From: Lutraria lutraria
Taxonomy: Eukaryota > Mollusca > Bivalvia > Venerida > Mactridae
Length of the DNA stretch: 64,000 bases
NCBI GenBank assembly: GCA_964023205.1
Contig: OZ026842.1
Coordinates: 37,401,501 to 37,465,500, forward strand
Direction: 5' to 3'
Shown: one piece after another, positions 7,162 to 15,700 of the stretch
How positions within the stretch are numbered: the stretch's first letter is position 1
Layout: every line of letters starts with the position of its first letter
Program-made: the position numbers and the translations under genes
Notes under the pieces: model-generated
Seen by the model: the letters and a program-made list of their open reading frames with translations, nothing else
The model's database searches: none
What the model was told of the DNA's origin: nothing

Positions 7162-7502
7162 ACCATACCCTGTTAAGAAAAGCATTGGTATTTGCTTATC
7201 GTATGAAGATACCTGAAGGTCATCATTCTCTGGAATGGATTCGACAACAGTTGAGTACACCAGACATGTTTGAAGAAATGAAACATGGACTTCATGTGAT
7301 GAATTCATTTTATAAACAATCAGTACCAATGGACTTGAGTGAAACGGATTGGTTCAAACAGGTGGTGAACAATGACTCTGTGTTAACATTTCTGAGTCAA
7401 TTTGGACATTCAGAATGTGTGTTTGAATTTTCTGACAAACTGTTGTTACCATTACATGACATGTGTTGTTCTTGTTGTGATTATTCTTGTAGTCATACAT
7501 AA
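7140..7502 (+). CDS. Polinton hypothetical protein with cysteine-rich tail
   Basis: 120 residues from ATG 7140, overlapping the previous frame by 22 nt. The body is helix-prone, with RKALVFAYRMKIPEGHHSLEW and FEEMKHGLHVMNSFY; the end is MCCSCCDYSCSHT. No domain is recognised. An AATAAA-type signal (AAATAAATTAAATG, from 7520) follows the stop, so this probably closes the transcription unit before the ATPase gene. Confidence 0.5.
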   Translation: MEQFDIMNHTLLRKALVFAYRMKIPEGHHSLEWIRQQLSTPDMFEEMKHGLHVMNSFYKQSVPMDLSETDWFKQVVNNDSVLTFLSQFGHSECVFEFSDKLLLPLHDMCCSCCDYSCSHT

Positions 7503-7569
7503 ACTTGTTATTGTACACAAATAAATTAAATGTTTTTCTTCCAATAGTGTTAGTTGTGATTTTCACGTC

Positions 7570-8217
7570 ATGGAGTCCAGCTTACTTTTTAAGCATCCTT
7601 GCAATATGTTTATCTCAGGACCTAGTGGCTCTGGTAAAACACAATTTGTAAAAAAGGTGTTGGAATACAAATCAGATTTGTTTCAAGTAGTACCTGAGCG
7701 TATTGTATGGTGTTACAAAGAATGGCAAGTAGCCTATGCACAGTTACAAGAACAAGAACCTAGTATTCGGTTCATACAGGGGATACCTGACGAGGATGAA
7801 GAGATAGTAGAGGACACATCCATTCCTCATTTAATTATATTTGATGACATGCTTGGTGATAAAGATGAAGAGAAAATCAAATTATGGTTTACACGAAAAG
7901 GTCACCACCGTAATGCTAGTGTGATCTACATTACACAAAACATGTTTCAACAATCGAAAGCCAGTCGTACCCTGAGTTTAAATGCACATTACATGATCTT
8001 ATTTCAAAACACAAGAGATAAAGGACAAATCAAAGTGTTGGCGAATCAAATTCAATTGCCACACTTGTTACCCGCTTATCAAGATGCTATCTCTACACCT
8101 CATGGGCATTTAGTTATTGACTTTCACCCTCAAACACCAGACAGTTATCGGTTAAGAACAGATATTTTTCATCACTGGATCACTAGAGAAAAACGTGGGC
8201 CAGTTGTGTATATATAA
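7570..8217 (+). CDS. ATPase: Genome-packaging ATPase (FtsK/HerA, A32-like)
   Basis: 215 residues, the usual size for Polinton/adintovirus packaging ATPases. It should translocate element DNA into the capsid by ATP hydrolysis. Walker A is GPSGSGKT (residues 17-24) right after a short N-terminal strand. Walker B is LIIFDDML (88-95) with acidic D92/D93. ITQNMFQQ, about 30 residues further on, matches the sensor/arginine region of the family. The frame is intact. Its stop codon overlaps the TATA box of the next gene. No TATA is seen before its own ATG. Confidence 0.92.
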   Translation: MESSLLFKHPCNMFISGPSGSGKTQFVKKVLEYKSDLFQVVPERIVWCYKEWQVAYAQLQEQEPSIRFIQGIPDEDEEIVEDTSIPHLIIFDDMLGDKDEEKIKLWFTRKGHHRNASVIYITQNMFQQSKASRTLSLNAHYMILFQNTRDKGQIKVLANQIQLPHLLPAYQDAISTPHGHLVIDFHPQTPDSYRLRTDIFHHWITREKRGPVVYI

Positions 8218-8247
8218 ACGACACTGTATTCGTTTTGAGATCATTCA
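8209..8247 (+). promoter_or_regulatory. TATA box and Inr for the H1-like core protein gene
   Basis: TATATAAA (8209-8216) overlaps the ATPase stop codon. TCATTCAGTC (8241-8250) gives initiator-like sequence 30-38 nt downstream, just before the ATG at 8254. The placement fits a strong TATA/Inr promoter for an abundant structural gene. Confidence 0.55.
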
Positions 8248-8253
8248 GTCATC

Positions 8254-9465
8254 ATGTCAGCCACAGCCATAGCTCAATCGTTAGAACATTTGGGTCAGGA
8301 ACGAGACCCTACTGTATGGGAGCAAATGCTACGGTCTGGATTAAAAGAAATGCTCAAGTGGTTCACCTTAGCAGCAAAGATGATTTTAAAAAAGAAAATT
8401 GTGCTACCTAAACAAACACAAAACTTTATGCAAAAACATCAGCATGAATTAGAGCAGTTGGGAGATGATCAAGTGGACATGGATACTAAACGTCAACTCA
8501 TATTGAAACCAGGAGGAGGTGGATTTCTTGGTGGAGTTATGATACGAAGTTTACTCCGATGGAATGGTCAAAAGACGATTCGTAAATTCGGTCAGCAAGC
8601 AAGAAAATCTCCAGCTAAAAAAGCCAGAAAAGCGCCTGCTAAAAAAGCTAGAAAAGCCAGAAAATCTCCAGCTAAAAAACCTAGAAAATCTCCAGCTAAA
8701 AAGGCTAGAAAATCTCCAACTAAAAAAGTAGTCAGAAAATCGCCTGCCAAGATCAATGAACGTTTTATTACTCTCCGTCGTCGAAAGCAAACCACTTCAA
8801 CACCCTCTATAGCTGTAACTCCAATCAGTAAGTTACAATGGTCTCCTATCAGTCCTGTGAGTAGTTTGAGCTTGAGTTCTTCAAGAAATTCATCTAGAAG
8901 TGGACCAAGCAGTTTGAGTTCTTCAAGAAGTGGACCAAGCAGTTTGAGTTCTTCAAGAAGTGGACCAAGCAGTTTATCTAGAAGTGGACTAAGCAGTTTG
9001 AGTTCTTCAAGAAGTTTATCAAGAAGTGGACCAAGCAGTTTGAGTTCTTCAAGAAGTGGACCAAGCAGTTTATCTAGAAGTTCATCAAGAAAGTTATCTA
9101 GAAGTTATTCAAGCAGTGGGCCAAGCAGTTTGAGTTCTTCAAGAAGTGGACCAAGCAGTTTATCTAGAAGTTCATCAAGAAATTCATCTAGAAGTTCGCC
9201 AAGTAGCTTCAGCTCATCTAACAGTTTGAGTTCATCTAACAGTTCTAGAAGTTCATCCAATAGATCATCTAACAGTTCATCCAGTAGATCATCTCACAGT
9301 TCTAGAAGTTCACCAGACACTCCATTGTGCCGTTTTTCACCCCTATCCTTATCTACCTTATCAAGACAGGCTGTCTTGAAACCCCTTTTGAGACATCGTA
9401 TTCACCTGATGAGACAGGGCCCTATGAATCCAGCTTCAAGACAAGCCTTTGATGCTTTACTATAA
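8254..9465 (+). CDS. H1/protamine-like basic protein with SR-rich tail (core protein candidate)
   Basis: 403 residues. Residues 1-112 are helix-prone, with a GGGGFLGG stretch at 87-94. Residues ~114-172 are a lysine/arginine tract with repeated KSPAKKARK units, as in histone H1 tails and adenovirus-type core proteins. Most units contain S/T-P-x-K, the consensus for cyclin-dependent kinases. Residues ~200-355 are an SR-like tract built on SSSRSGPSSLS units encoded by an imperfect 30-bp DNA repeat (8880-9190). A conserved-looking basic tail follows (LRHRIHLMRQGPMNPASRQ). The protein probably condenses packaged DNA. It has its own TATA promoter at 8209. The SR tract is unusual for a core protein, so a role in RNA binding or as a phospho-regulated linker is also possible. 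Confidence 0.75.
   Translation: MSATAIAQSLEHLGQERDPTVWEQMLRSGLKEMLKWFTLAAKMILKKKIVLPKQTQNFMQKHQHELEQLGDDQVDMDTKRQLILKPGGGGFLGGVMIRSLLRWNGQKTIRKFGQQARKSPAKKARKAPAKKARKARKSPAKKPRKSPAKKARKSPTKKVVRKSPAKINERFITLRRRKQTTSTPSIAVTPISKLQWSPISPVSSLSLSSSRNSSRSGPSSLSSSRSGPSSLSSSRSGPSSLSRSGLSSLSSSRSLSRSGPSSLSSSRSGPSSLSRSSSRKLSRSYSSSGPSSLSSSRSGPSSLSRSSSRNSSRSSPSSFSSSNSLSSSNSSRSSSNRSSNSSSSRSSHSSRSSPDTPLCRFSPLSLSTLSRQAVLKPLLRHRIHLMRQGPMNPASRQAFDALL
8880..9190 (+). repeat. Coding tandem repeat (30-bp unit) in the SR tract
   Basis: Units of the type AGAAGTGGACCAAGCAGTTT + GAGTTCTTCA recur with truncated and variant copies. They encode S-R-S-G-P-S-S-L-S-S. Shorter SSR/SSN repeats continue to ~9310. Copy number probably varies between elements. 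Confidence 0.8.
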
Positions 9466-9468
9466 AAG
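9461..9468 (+). promoter_or_regulatory. TATA box for the following structural gene
   Basis: TATAAAAG overlaps the stop codon (9463-9465) of the core-protein gene and lies 43 nt before the ATG at 9504. The arrangement copies that at 8209, with the TATA box embedded in the upstream stop. Confidence 0.55.
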
Positions 9469-9503
9469 CTGTGAAGAAGTAAAAACAGGTATTATTTGAC
9501 ATA

Positions 9504-9875
9504 ATGGCACCAAAGCGACCACTCCTGCATAAATACGGACATCTGGTTTTGGGTTTAACTCAAGCCCCACATGGGTTAAGAAGAAAGATGATACATGGAG
9601 CATCTAAAGAAATGATTCAATGTGTGGCAGAATGCTGTCAGAATGTTTTAAAAGGCAATGTTGCCTTATCCCCCTCTCAAAAGCAAAGGTTGAAGTCCAA
9701 GCGTCAACATCTCCGCACTTTAGCAGATAAAAGAGTATCCATTCAAAAAAAGAAACGTGTGTTGAATCAAAAAGGAGGATTATTTCCATTACTGGCTCTT
9801 GCTCCAATCATTGCTAAAGCTGTTGCTGCAGGAGCACTCAGTGGAGGTGTTGCCACACTGGTGAAAAAAATATGA
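9504..9875 (+). CDS. Small basic structural protein of the Polinton pX-like type
   Basis: 123 residues. The central motif ECCQNVLKGNVALSPSQKQRL followed by LRTLADKRVSIQKKKRVL is a pattern I recognise from many Polinton/adintovirus genomes. After a QKGG segment (possible protease-processing site) comes a hydrophobic, membrane-active-looking C-terminus (LFPLLALAPIIAKAVAAG). By analogy with adenovirus pX/mu-like proteins it may be a small virion protein. The stop codon overlaps the next start as ATGA (9872-9875). Confidence 0.65.
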   Translation: MAPKRPLLHKYGHLVLGLTQAPHGLRRKMIHGASKEMIQCVAECCQNVLKGNVALSPSQKQRLKSKRQHLRTLADKRVSIQKKKRVLNQKGGLFPLLALAPIIAKAVAAGALSGGVATLVKKI

Positions 9876-10603
9876 AGAAAATGGCTATCGTCCCATTCAA
9901 AATGCTAGAAGAGATGAATCGATGGAAAACAGAACAACGACCACGTTTACCGCCTCCCCCGCAAGTCAGTCAAACATCCGATTTACAGAAACAAATGGGA
10001 GACGTATTACAAAATGAATCGTTGTCTGAATCAGAAAAAGCACAACACTATGGGCAAGTCTTGCAAAAGTTTCAACTGTCTCATCAAAAAGCACGTGAAC
10101 CGGCTACTCTGGCTGGAACGGCTGCACCGGTTGCACCGGTTGTTCCAGCTGCTCAAGGTGCACAAGGGGCACAAGGTGCACAAGCGGCTCCTGCTACATT
10201 GACGGATCGGATTCTTGAAAGTGTTCCTACTACCATGCGTCGAAAAACTCAACTTTTATTACACTTTCTACAAAATCATCCCCACATGTCATGGAATGAT
10301 CAAGGGATGTTGGAATATCATGGAAAACCAATACAAGGATCCAACATTATTGATTTGGTAAATGATGTCATACGTCATAGAAAAGGGTCGGAACCTAGAG
10401 GATGGGAACAGTTTTCTAGTGGACTAAGAGATGTCAATGTACCACAAGAAGTGATAGGAAATAAACGGAGATGGTCATGGATGCAAAAAGCAGACGATTC
10501 GGAGGAAGATGATGAATTCTTTGATAGTTTTGTTGAGCCTCCGACACCTATAAGTAAACCTGCCAAACAGATGAAAGCAGAACCTAAGTGGGAAGCCTAC
10601 TAG
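9872..10603 (+). CDS. Conserved Polinton structural-block protein, unknown role
   Basis: 243 residues (or 240 from the second ATG at 9881). N-terminal coiled coil (residues ~35-75), a low-complexity linker with AQGAQGAQGAQ, a compact domain (~118-175) containing RILESVPTTMRRKTQLLL and SWNDQGMLEYHGKPI, and an acidic tail (DDSEEDDEFFDSF). The RILESVP..MRRK..LLL domain is common in Polintons next to the integrase or capsid genes, but its function is unknown. It starts within the stop codon of the previous gene, suggesting stop-coupled reinitiation or a shared mRNA. Confidence 0.65.
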   Translation: MKKMAIVPFKMLEEMNRWKTEQRPRLPPPPQVSQTSDLQKQMGDVLQNESLSESEKAQHYGQVLQKFQLSHQKAREPATLAGTAAPVAPVVPAAQGAQGAQGAQAAPATLTDRILESVPTTMRRKTQLLLHFLQNHPHMSWNDQGMLEYHGKPIQGSNIIDLVNDVIRHRKGSEPRGWEQFSSGLRDVNVPQEVIGNKRRWSWMQKADDSEEDDEFFDSFVEPPTPISKPAKQMKAEPKWEAY

Positions 10604-10608
10604 ACAAC

Positions 10609-11685
10609 ATGAACAAAAAGGTAGACAGTCTGTTACATCAGATTTATTATGATCCCCACCATCCGGCTGGTTTTGGTGGGGTAGAACGTCTTACTACAGC
10701 AGCTCGAACTCAACTGAAATCCATTACGCCAAGTCAAGTGCGATCCTGGTTGTTGAAGGGGAAAAAGACCTATACCCTGCACAAACCTATCCGTAGGGCA
10801 TTCTCGAGACGGAAAACGATTGTGTGTGGTATTGATCATCAATGGCAAGCTGATTTGGCAGACATGCAATCCTTGGCTCAGTACAACACCCCTTATCGAT
10901 ATTTGTTGTGTGTCATTGACGTGTTTTCAAAATATGCTTGGGTAGTTCCCCTCAAGGATAAAACGGGGCTCACATTGGTGGAAGCGTTTCGCTCTATTCT
11001 TAAAACGAGACAACCTAAAGCGTTGCAAACAGATAAAGGAACAGAATTCAAGAATCAAAGGTTTCAACAGTTTTTAGACAAAGTAGGGATTCATTATTTT
11101 ACGACTGAAAACCCAGAAACTAAGGCTAGTGTGGTGGAACGTTTTCAACGGACATTAAAATCACGCATGTGGAAATACTTTACGCATCATAAAACACGAA
11201 GGTATATTCAGGTATTGCCTGATCTCGTGCATGCCTATAATCATCGTGTTCATCGTAGTATACAAATGGCACCCGTATCCGTGAATGAGAATAACGAATC
11301 TCAAGTGGCCTTGACCTTGTATGGAAAATCAAGAAAGAAAGCGTCGACGACCCTTCATGTGGGAGATATTGTTCGTATCAATAAAACAAAACGTACATTT
11401 GATAAAGGTTATCTACCCAACTGGACCACTGAACTGTTTAAAGTGATCCAAGTCAAAAAGACCTCTCCTGCTACTGTGAAATTGACTGATTTAGACGGAG
11501 AACCCATATTAGGTTCGTTTTATTTCTCTGAAGTACAGGTTATAAAAGATGATGCTATCTATGAAATTGAATCAGTGCTCGCACATCGCCAGAGAAAGGT
11601 AGACGGAAGACGAGACATTAAAGTGCATTGGAAAGGCTATCCTTCGAAATTTGACAGTTGGATTCCCGAATCCCATCTCGTTTGA
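10609..11685 (+). CDS. INT: Retroviral-type DDE integrase with C-terminal chromodomain
   Basis: 358 residues from ATG 10609; the upstream in-frame GTG at 10588 is rejected. It cuts and joins the element ends to target DNA. Catalytic core: D82 in WQADLADM, D142 in LQTDKGTEF and E177 in KASVVERFQRTLK, with 34 residues between the last two, close to the D,D-35-E spacing. VIDVFSKYAWVVPL is typical of rve domains. A C-terminal chromodomain (residues ~310-358, IYEIESVL...VHWKGYPSKFDSWIPE) keeps the aromatic cage positions and could steer insertion to methylated histone tails. No clear HHCC zinc finger is seen at the N-terminus. The frame is intact and matches the perfect 6-bp target duplication. 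Confidence 0.95.
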   Translation: MNKKVDSLLHQIYYDPHHPAGFGGVERLTTAARTQLKSITPSQVRSWLLKGKKTYTLHKPIRRAFSRRKTIVCGIDHQWQADLADMQSLAQYNTPYRYLLCVIDVFSKYAWVVPLKDKTGLTLVEAFRSILKTRQPKALQTDKGTEFKNQRFQQFLDKVGIHYFTTENPETKASVVERFQRTLKSRMWKYFTHHKTRRYIQVLPDLVHAYNHRVHRSIQMAPVSVNENNESQVALTLYGKSRKKASTTLHVGDIVRINKTKRTFDKGYLPNWTTELFKVIQVKKTSPATVKLTDLDGEPILGSFYFSEVQVIKDDAIYEIESVLAHRQRKVDGRRDIKVHWKGYPSKFDSWIPESHLV

Positions 11686-11722
11686 ACTTGGACTGGTTTA
11701 TTATACAACTAATAAATACATC

Positions 11723-11968
11723 ATGTCTCAAGCTGATACGGCCAGTGTGGAAGTGACTGCCTCAGAGCAAGCCAAATTGTGTGAACCCAAAAATAAGGTC
11801 ACTTTTTTGTCACAAATTGTAGTGGTATTTATTATTATTACCGTATCGCTATTTAACTTGTGTTTTCAACGACCCGATCGAAAATTGTGGCTTCTGCTTT
11901 TAAGTAGTTCTCTAGGTTATATTCTACCGAATCCCTCCTTGAAATTCAATAAACCTAAATCAACATGA
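11723..11968 (+). CDS. Small double-TM membrane protein
   Basis: 81 residues from ATG 11723; the in-frame TTG at 11651 lies inside the integrase gene and is rejected. Acidic N-terminus, then two hydrophobic segments: ~29-46 (FLSQIVVVFIIITVSLFNL) and ~55-68 (LWLLLLSSSLGYIL), separated by a short charged turn (QRPDRK). Small membrane proteins next to the penton gene are common in Polintons. It could sit in an internal membrane or help entry or release. Its stop overlaps the penton start as ATGA. Confidence 0.65.
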   Translation: MSQADTASVEVTASEQAKLCEPKNKVTFLSQIVVVFIIITVSLFNLCFQRPDRKLWLLLLSSSLGYILPNPSLKFNKPKST

Positions 11969-12799
11969 GTTCGTTTTACATAACACTTATGAGTGATAGC
12001 TCTATGGATTTATTCCAAGACAATACGCAATGCTGTTTTCGTACCAAACTGGCAAAACCCATCCATCTCAATAAACAAGACTGGGAAATTGCCTTAGTGG
12101 AAATGATTGTTCCTAGTCAGGTCATTAATGTCACTGAAGAAGAGCGATATTTCTACATTGTCACACACGATCCTGTCCTGGGTAGAAAACTTTCAGACCT
12201 ATTGTACTCTCCCCAATAAAGAAGAAAAAGGTGTACGACTTTGTATTCCTGTAGGAACTTATGTCACACCCCAACATTTGATCGAGACGATTGACTTTAC
12301 CGTGAAAGATCAATTGGGTAAAATATTTAGACAGAAAGGGCTTCGATTTACCATGGGTTTTTCAGGACAAAGTAAACGCGCAAAACTGGACAGTTCGGAT
12401 CAACTAGGCATTCAGTTTCATCCCCACATGTTTATTAAACTGGGTGGAGCCCCTGATAGTTCTCCTACCATCCTTTTTAAAGACACTCCGGAACCGTTTC
12501 CTCATGGCGTAGATATTAACATGGGTCATAATCATTTGTTTGTTTATTCCGACCTTGCGTCTTATACCTATTTGGGAAACATAGAAGCCCCCATCTTACG
12601 TGTAGCTCCATTTGATCCGAGAACGAAAGCAGGAACTAACCCCCATATTCATTTCGAGTTCTTGAATTTACACTATGTACCACTGGCTAAAGCCGACTTT
12701 GACACCATCACTATCCATATAAGGGGTGACACTGGCCAGTCTATTCAGTTTATTCATGGGAAGTCTATGGTGAAACTACACCTACGTCAAAGACAATGA
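11965..12799 (+). pseudogene. Minor capsid (penton-like, single jelly-roll) protein, frameshifted
   Basis: The first frame (11965-12219) has the characteristic Polinton penton opening: SSFYITLMSDSSMDLFQDNT then WEIALVEMIVP. The rest of the protein continues in another frame (the open frame 12107-12799) with PVGTYVTPQHLIETI, YTYLGNIEAPILRVAPF and FEFLNLHYVPLAKADFDTITIHIRGDTG. The switch lies between about 12165 and 12220 and needs one indel. Total length would be ~277 residues, normal for the family. The start overlaps the previous stop (ATGA 11965-11968) and the stop overlaps the next start (ATGA 12796-12799). Confidence 0.8.
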
Positions 12800-13160
12800 T
12801 ACCTACTTACCAAGGTCAACCTCGACAATATGGACACGGACTTGGATCCATGTTTAAGAAAGCCATGAAAAGAACCATGCCTTTACTGAGTCCATTGGTG
12901 AAATCTGGAGTTCACACCTTGAAAAAAGAAGGACTCCAGCAAGGAAGAGCCGCTATCAATGATATCTTGACAGGATCAAACGCTAAAAAGTAATACGAAA
13001 ACGTGGAGCCTCTGTGTTAAAAGATGTGGGTGAATCCTTGCTACGTGCTGTGGCCAGCCCTAAAAGACGTATAAAGAGCAAACCTGTCAGGAAAAGACCT
13101 CATTCGAAACTTCATCATCACCGAGTTAAGCAGGCCAGACCTCTTGATATTTTCGATTAA
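12796..13160 (+). pseudogene. pVI-like minor structural protein, frameshifted
   Basis: The first frame (12796-12993, 65 codons) has GHGLGSMFKKAMKRTMPLLSP and an amphipathic KSGVHTLKKEGLQQGRAAINDILTG segment, recognised from Polinton pVI-like proteins. It ends in a TAA just after an AAAAA run. A different frame from ~12996 continues with GASVLKDVGESLLRAVASPKRRI and a basic tail (KPVRKRPHSKLHHHR), ending at 13160, two nt before the major capsid gene. A single slip in the A-run explains both. Adenovirus pVI links core to capsid and lyses membranes; the same role is inferred here. Confidence 0.6.
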
Positions 13161-13162
13161 TC

Positions 13163-14461
13163 ATGATGCAACACGGTTCCTGTGAATGTAGTAAGACAGA
13201 GTTGGATGTGTCTGTTGTGCCACCTACCATGACAGCCATGCAAGAAGGTCAATGGACTGAGCATTATCCCATTTCTGCCCTGGACAATAATGCTCCGATT
13301 GAATTTGTGATTCCTGCACAGACAGAAAAATGGACTGATCTGAATCAATCTTACCTGTACCTAAAACTCAAAATTATACAGGCAGATGGTACAGACCTAG
13401 CGGCCGACAGTGAAATTGCTACCGTCAACAATTTCTTTCACAGCATGTTCTCAAGCATTGATGTGTACCTGAATAATAAACTGATCACCAGCAATGCGGA
13501 CACGTATGGCTATCGGGCATACATAGAAAATTTACTCTCCTTCACCTCAAGCTGTAAAGACACTCAGCTTCAGGCGTTAGAGTTATGGGCTGCAGACACC
13601 GCTGGTCATATGCTCACCAAAGTACATGACGGGGATAACAAGGGCTATGTTAAGAGGCGTGCTCGTGTCCATCAAAGTCGTGTGGTGGAACTATGTGGAC
13701 GGCTTCATTTGGATCTGATGATGCAAGATAAATATTTACCCAATGGTATGGAAATACGCTTAAGACTAAACAAAGCGTCACCTCAATTCTGTCTCATGAG
13801 TACTTCACCGGCTAAAATCAAGTTTCTAGAAGCAGGATTCAATGTAAGAACAGTAGATTTACTGCCAGTGGTAGCCAATCAACTCAATCAACAGATTGCT
13901 CAACATAACATGAAAATCCCCATCCGACGAACTGAAGTAAAAACATTTACGATTCCTAACGGTCAACGATCCAAGATTGAAGATCATTTATTTCAAGGTC
14001 AATTGCCAAAACGGCTTATCATCGGTATGGTAAGAAATGGAGACATGAATGGAGACATGGCTACCAACCCCTTTGAGTTCCGTCATTTTACACTGAATCA
14101 TCTAGAAGTCAGCATTGACGGAAAAAGTATTCATAACAAAGCGTTTCAACCCAATTTTGAAACGGGAGAAGTTCTAAGATCCTACATGTCACTCTATCAA
14201 GCGACAGGAGCTCTTGGTCTCAATCGTTCATTTGGATTGAGCATGAATGATTATCGGAACGGATACACACTCTGGGGGTTGGACTTGACAGCAGATCAAT
14301 GTTGCGAGGAAGGTCAACTCCATCCTATAAAAACGGGCAATCTGAGATTGGAATTTCACTTTGGAACAGCACTTGAACAAGCCATCAACGTGATTGTATT
14401 TGCGGAATACGACAATCATATTGAAATCAATCAATTCAGAGAAGTGCTTCTAGATTATTAG
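13163..14461 (+). CDS. MCP: Major capsid protein, double jelly-roll
   Basis: 432 residues (two ATGs in tandem at 13163 and 13166). It is the hexon-like shell protein. FVIPAQTEKWTDLNQSYLYL and VNNFFHSMFSSIDVYLNNKL...YGYRAYIENLLSF are hallmarks of Polinton/adintovirus MCPs. The second jelly-roll includes PIRRTEVKTFTIPNG, PKRLIIGMV and FVFAEYDNHIEIN-like C-terminal strands (VIVFAEYDNHIEI). The frame is complete, in contrast to the interrupted penton and pVI-like genes directly upstream. Confidence 0.9.
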   Translation: MMQHGSCECSKTELDVSVVPPTMTAMQEGQWTEHYPISALDNNAPIEFVIPAQTEKWTDLNQSYLYLKLKIIQADGTDLAADSEIATVNNFFHSMFSSIDVYLNNKLITSNADTYGYRAYIENLLSFTSSCKDTQLQALELWAADTAGHMLTKVHDGDNKGYVKRRARVHQSRVVELCGRLHLDLMMQDKYLPNGMEIRLRLNKASPQFCLMSTSPAKIKFLEAGFNVRTVDLLPVVANQLNQQIAQHNMKIPIRRTEVKTFTIPNGQRSKIEDHLFQGQLPKRLIIGMVRNGDMNGDMATNPFEFRHFTLNHLEVSIDGKSIHNKAFQPNFETGEVLRSYMSLYQATGALGLNRSFGLSMNDYRNGYTLWGLDLTADQCCEEGQLHPIKTGNLRLEFHFGTALEQAINVIVFAEYDNHIEINQFREVLLDY

Positions 14462-14470
14462 ATTATTAAG

Positions 14471-14935
14471 ATGGAAGACATGGATATTGAACACCTGGAA
14501 AAAGGACAAGATTACGAAATGAAGTTATTGGCGTATCCTTGTTGTACAAGTTCAAAGACGGACTTTTTACAAGAGTGCTTGAATCATCACGTCACAGAAG
14601 CACTCCAATCTTTAATTTATAATCAAGTGCATAAAGACTGTTATGGTTGTCGAGTGAATCATCCTAGTCAAGTACAACATGTACTCTGCTTATACACGAA
14701 TACGGAAGAGTGGACAGAACTTTACATTCAAAAAGCTATTCAACGTTTGGACGTGTTCAAGGTCATGGAAAAGTGGTATCCTGAATTAGTGACCTTGACC
14801 GATAGTGAAAAAGGAGACGCGTGTCGATTATGGATTCAGTTTAAAGAAGAACTCACTCAGAATCAGTTCATAGATCAGTGGATCAGTGTTTGGGCTGAAC
14901 GTGTCAACAGAAATTGGCATTATGGAGACGAATGA
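14471..14935 (+). CDS. Conserved Polinton protein with CxGC...HPSQ..H.CL motif
   Basis: 154 residues, nine nt after the MCP stop. The centre has KDCYGCRVNHPSQVQHVLCL; this C-x2-C...HPSQ..H..C arrangement looks metal-binding and is one I associate with Polinton/adintovirus capsid blocks. The rest is helix-prone, with EWTELYIQKAIQRLDVF and LTQNQFIDQWISVWAERV. No function is assigned. The last 14 nt overlap the start of the protease gene. Confidence 0.6.
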   Translation: MEDMDIEHLEKGQDYEMKLLAYPCCTSSKTDFLQECLNHHVTEALQSLIYNQVHKDCYGCRVNHPSQVQHVLCLYTNTEEWTELYIQKAIQRLDVFKVMEKWYPELVTLTDSEKGDACRLWIQFKEELTQNQFIDQWISVWAERVNRNWHYGDE

Positions 14936-15512
14936 ACTACAATACCTATTAGATCATTCACCGTTATTAAAACCACTAAGTGCACGTGTTTGTGCTAAAG
15001 ATCAATTACCTTCAGAGAAACTGTATGACGTGAAAGCCTATATTGTGAATACCCATAACGGGAATCAACCTGGAGAACACTGGGTGGCTCTTTATTTAAA
15101 AGACAATAAAGCAGTGTACTTTGATTCCTATGGATTACCTCCTTTCGAAGAGATTCTATCCTTTGTGAAAAAACATGCCAGCAAAACTTATCTGTGGAAT
15201 GCCATGAGAATACAAGGCGATATGTTACCGGTGTGTGGTGTGTATTGTCTATTCGCTTTGGATTTTATCTCACGTGAATGTGACTTGAACCAGATACTGT
15301 TAACCCGATTCAAACCGGACATGTATGGAAAAAATGACACTTATGTGACGCATTGGTTTCAACAATATTATGGTACTTATTACATGCATGCTCAATATGT
15401 GAACAAGTGTGGACAAAAGTGTTTTGCTCAACGTAACTCTAGACCAGAAGGTCACAGACGTTTGTATCATAGTATCATACATAGAAATACAACTCTTTAT
15501 GGTGATCATTAA
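14922..15512 (+). CDS. PRO: Adenain-type cysteine protease
   Basis: 196 residues from ATG 14922; the GTG at 14886 is rejected. It matures virion proteins. The catalytic residues align with adenovirus protease: H53 in GEHWVALYL, D68 in VYFDSYGLPP (Glu/Asp position), Q98 in RIQGD and C105 in LPVCGVYCLFALDF. The normal length is ~190-210 residues, so it looks intact. It overlaps the preceding gene by 14 nt. Poly(A) signals (AATAAATAAATAAAA, ~15581-15596) follow the stop, so this ends the structural transcription unit. Confidence 0.93.
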   Translation: METNELQYLLDHSPLLKPLSARVCAKDQLPSEKLYDVKAYIVNTHNGNQPGEHWVALYLKDNKAVYFDSYGLPPFEEILSFVKKHASKTYLWNAMRIQGDMLPVCGVYCLFALDFISRECDLNQILLTRFKPDMYGKNDTYVTHWFQQYYGTYYMHAQYVNKCGQKCFAQRNSRPEGHRRLYHSIIHRNTTLYGDH

Positions 15513-15580
15513 ATGTAAAAATGTTACTGTTTCATGTAGTTCCTTGTTACTGTTTTCTTGTTACTGTTTCTTGTTACAAA

Positions 15581-15596
15581 AATAAATAAATAAAAG
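15581..15596 (+). terminator. Clustered AATAAA poly(A) signals after the protease gene
   Basis: Overlapping AATAAA copies ~70-85 nt past the protease stop, preceded by three TTGTTACTGTTT-like direct repeats (15543-15577). This is conventional polyadenylation for the late block, unlike the stem-loop ends of the outer genes. Confidence 0.6.
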
Positions 15597-15700
15597 TTTA
15601 GAAAACTGAAACTAGGCGTCTGTTGTCTTTTTTTATTATATCATAAATATAAGTTCATAAAATTACCAATCAAGCTCCGCACATGCAGTACATCGTCGCG

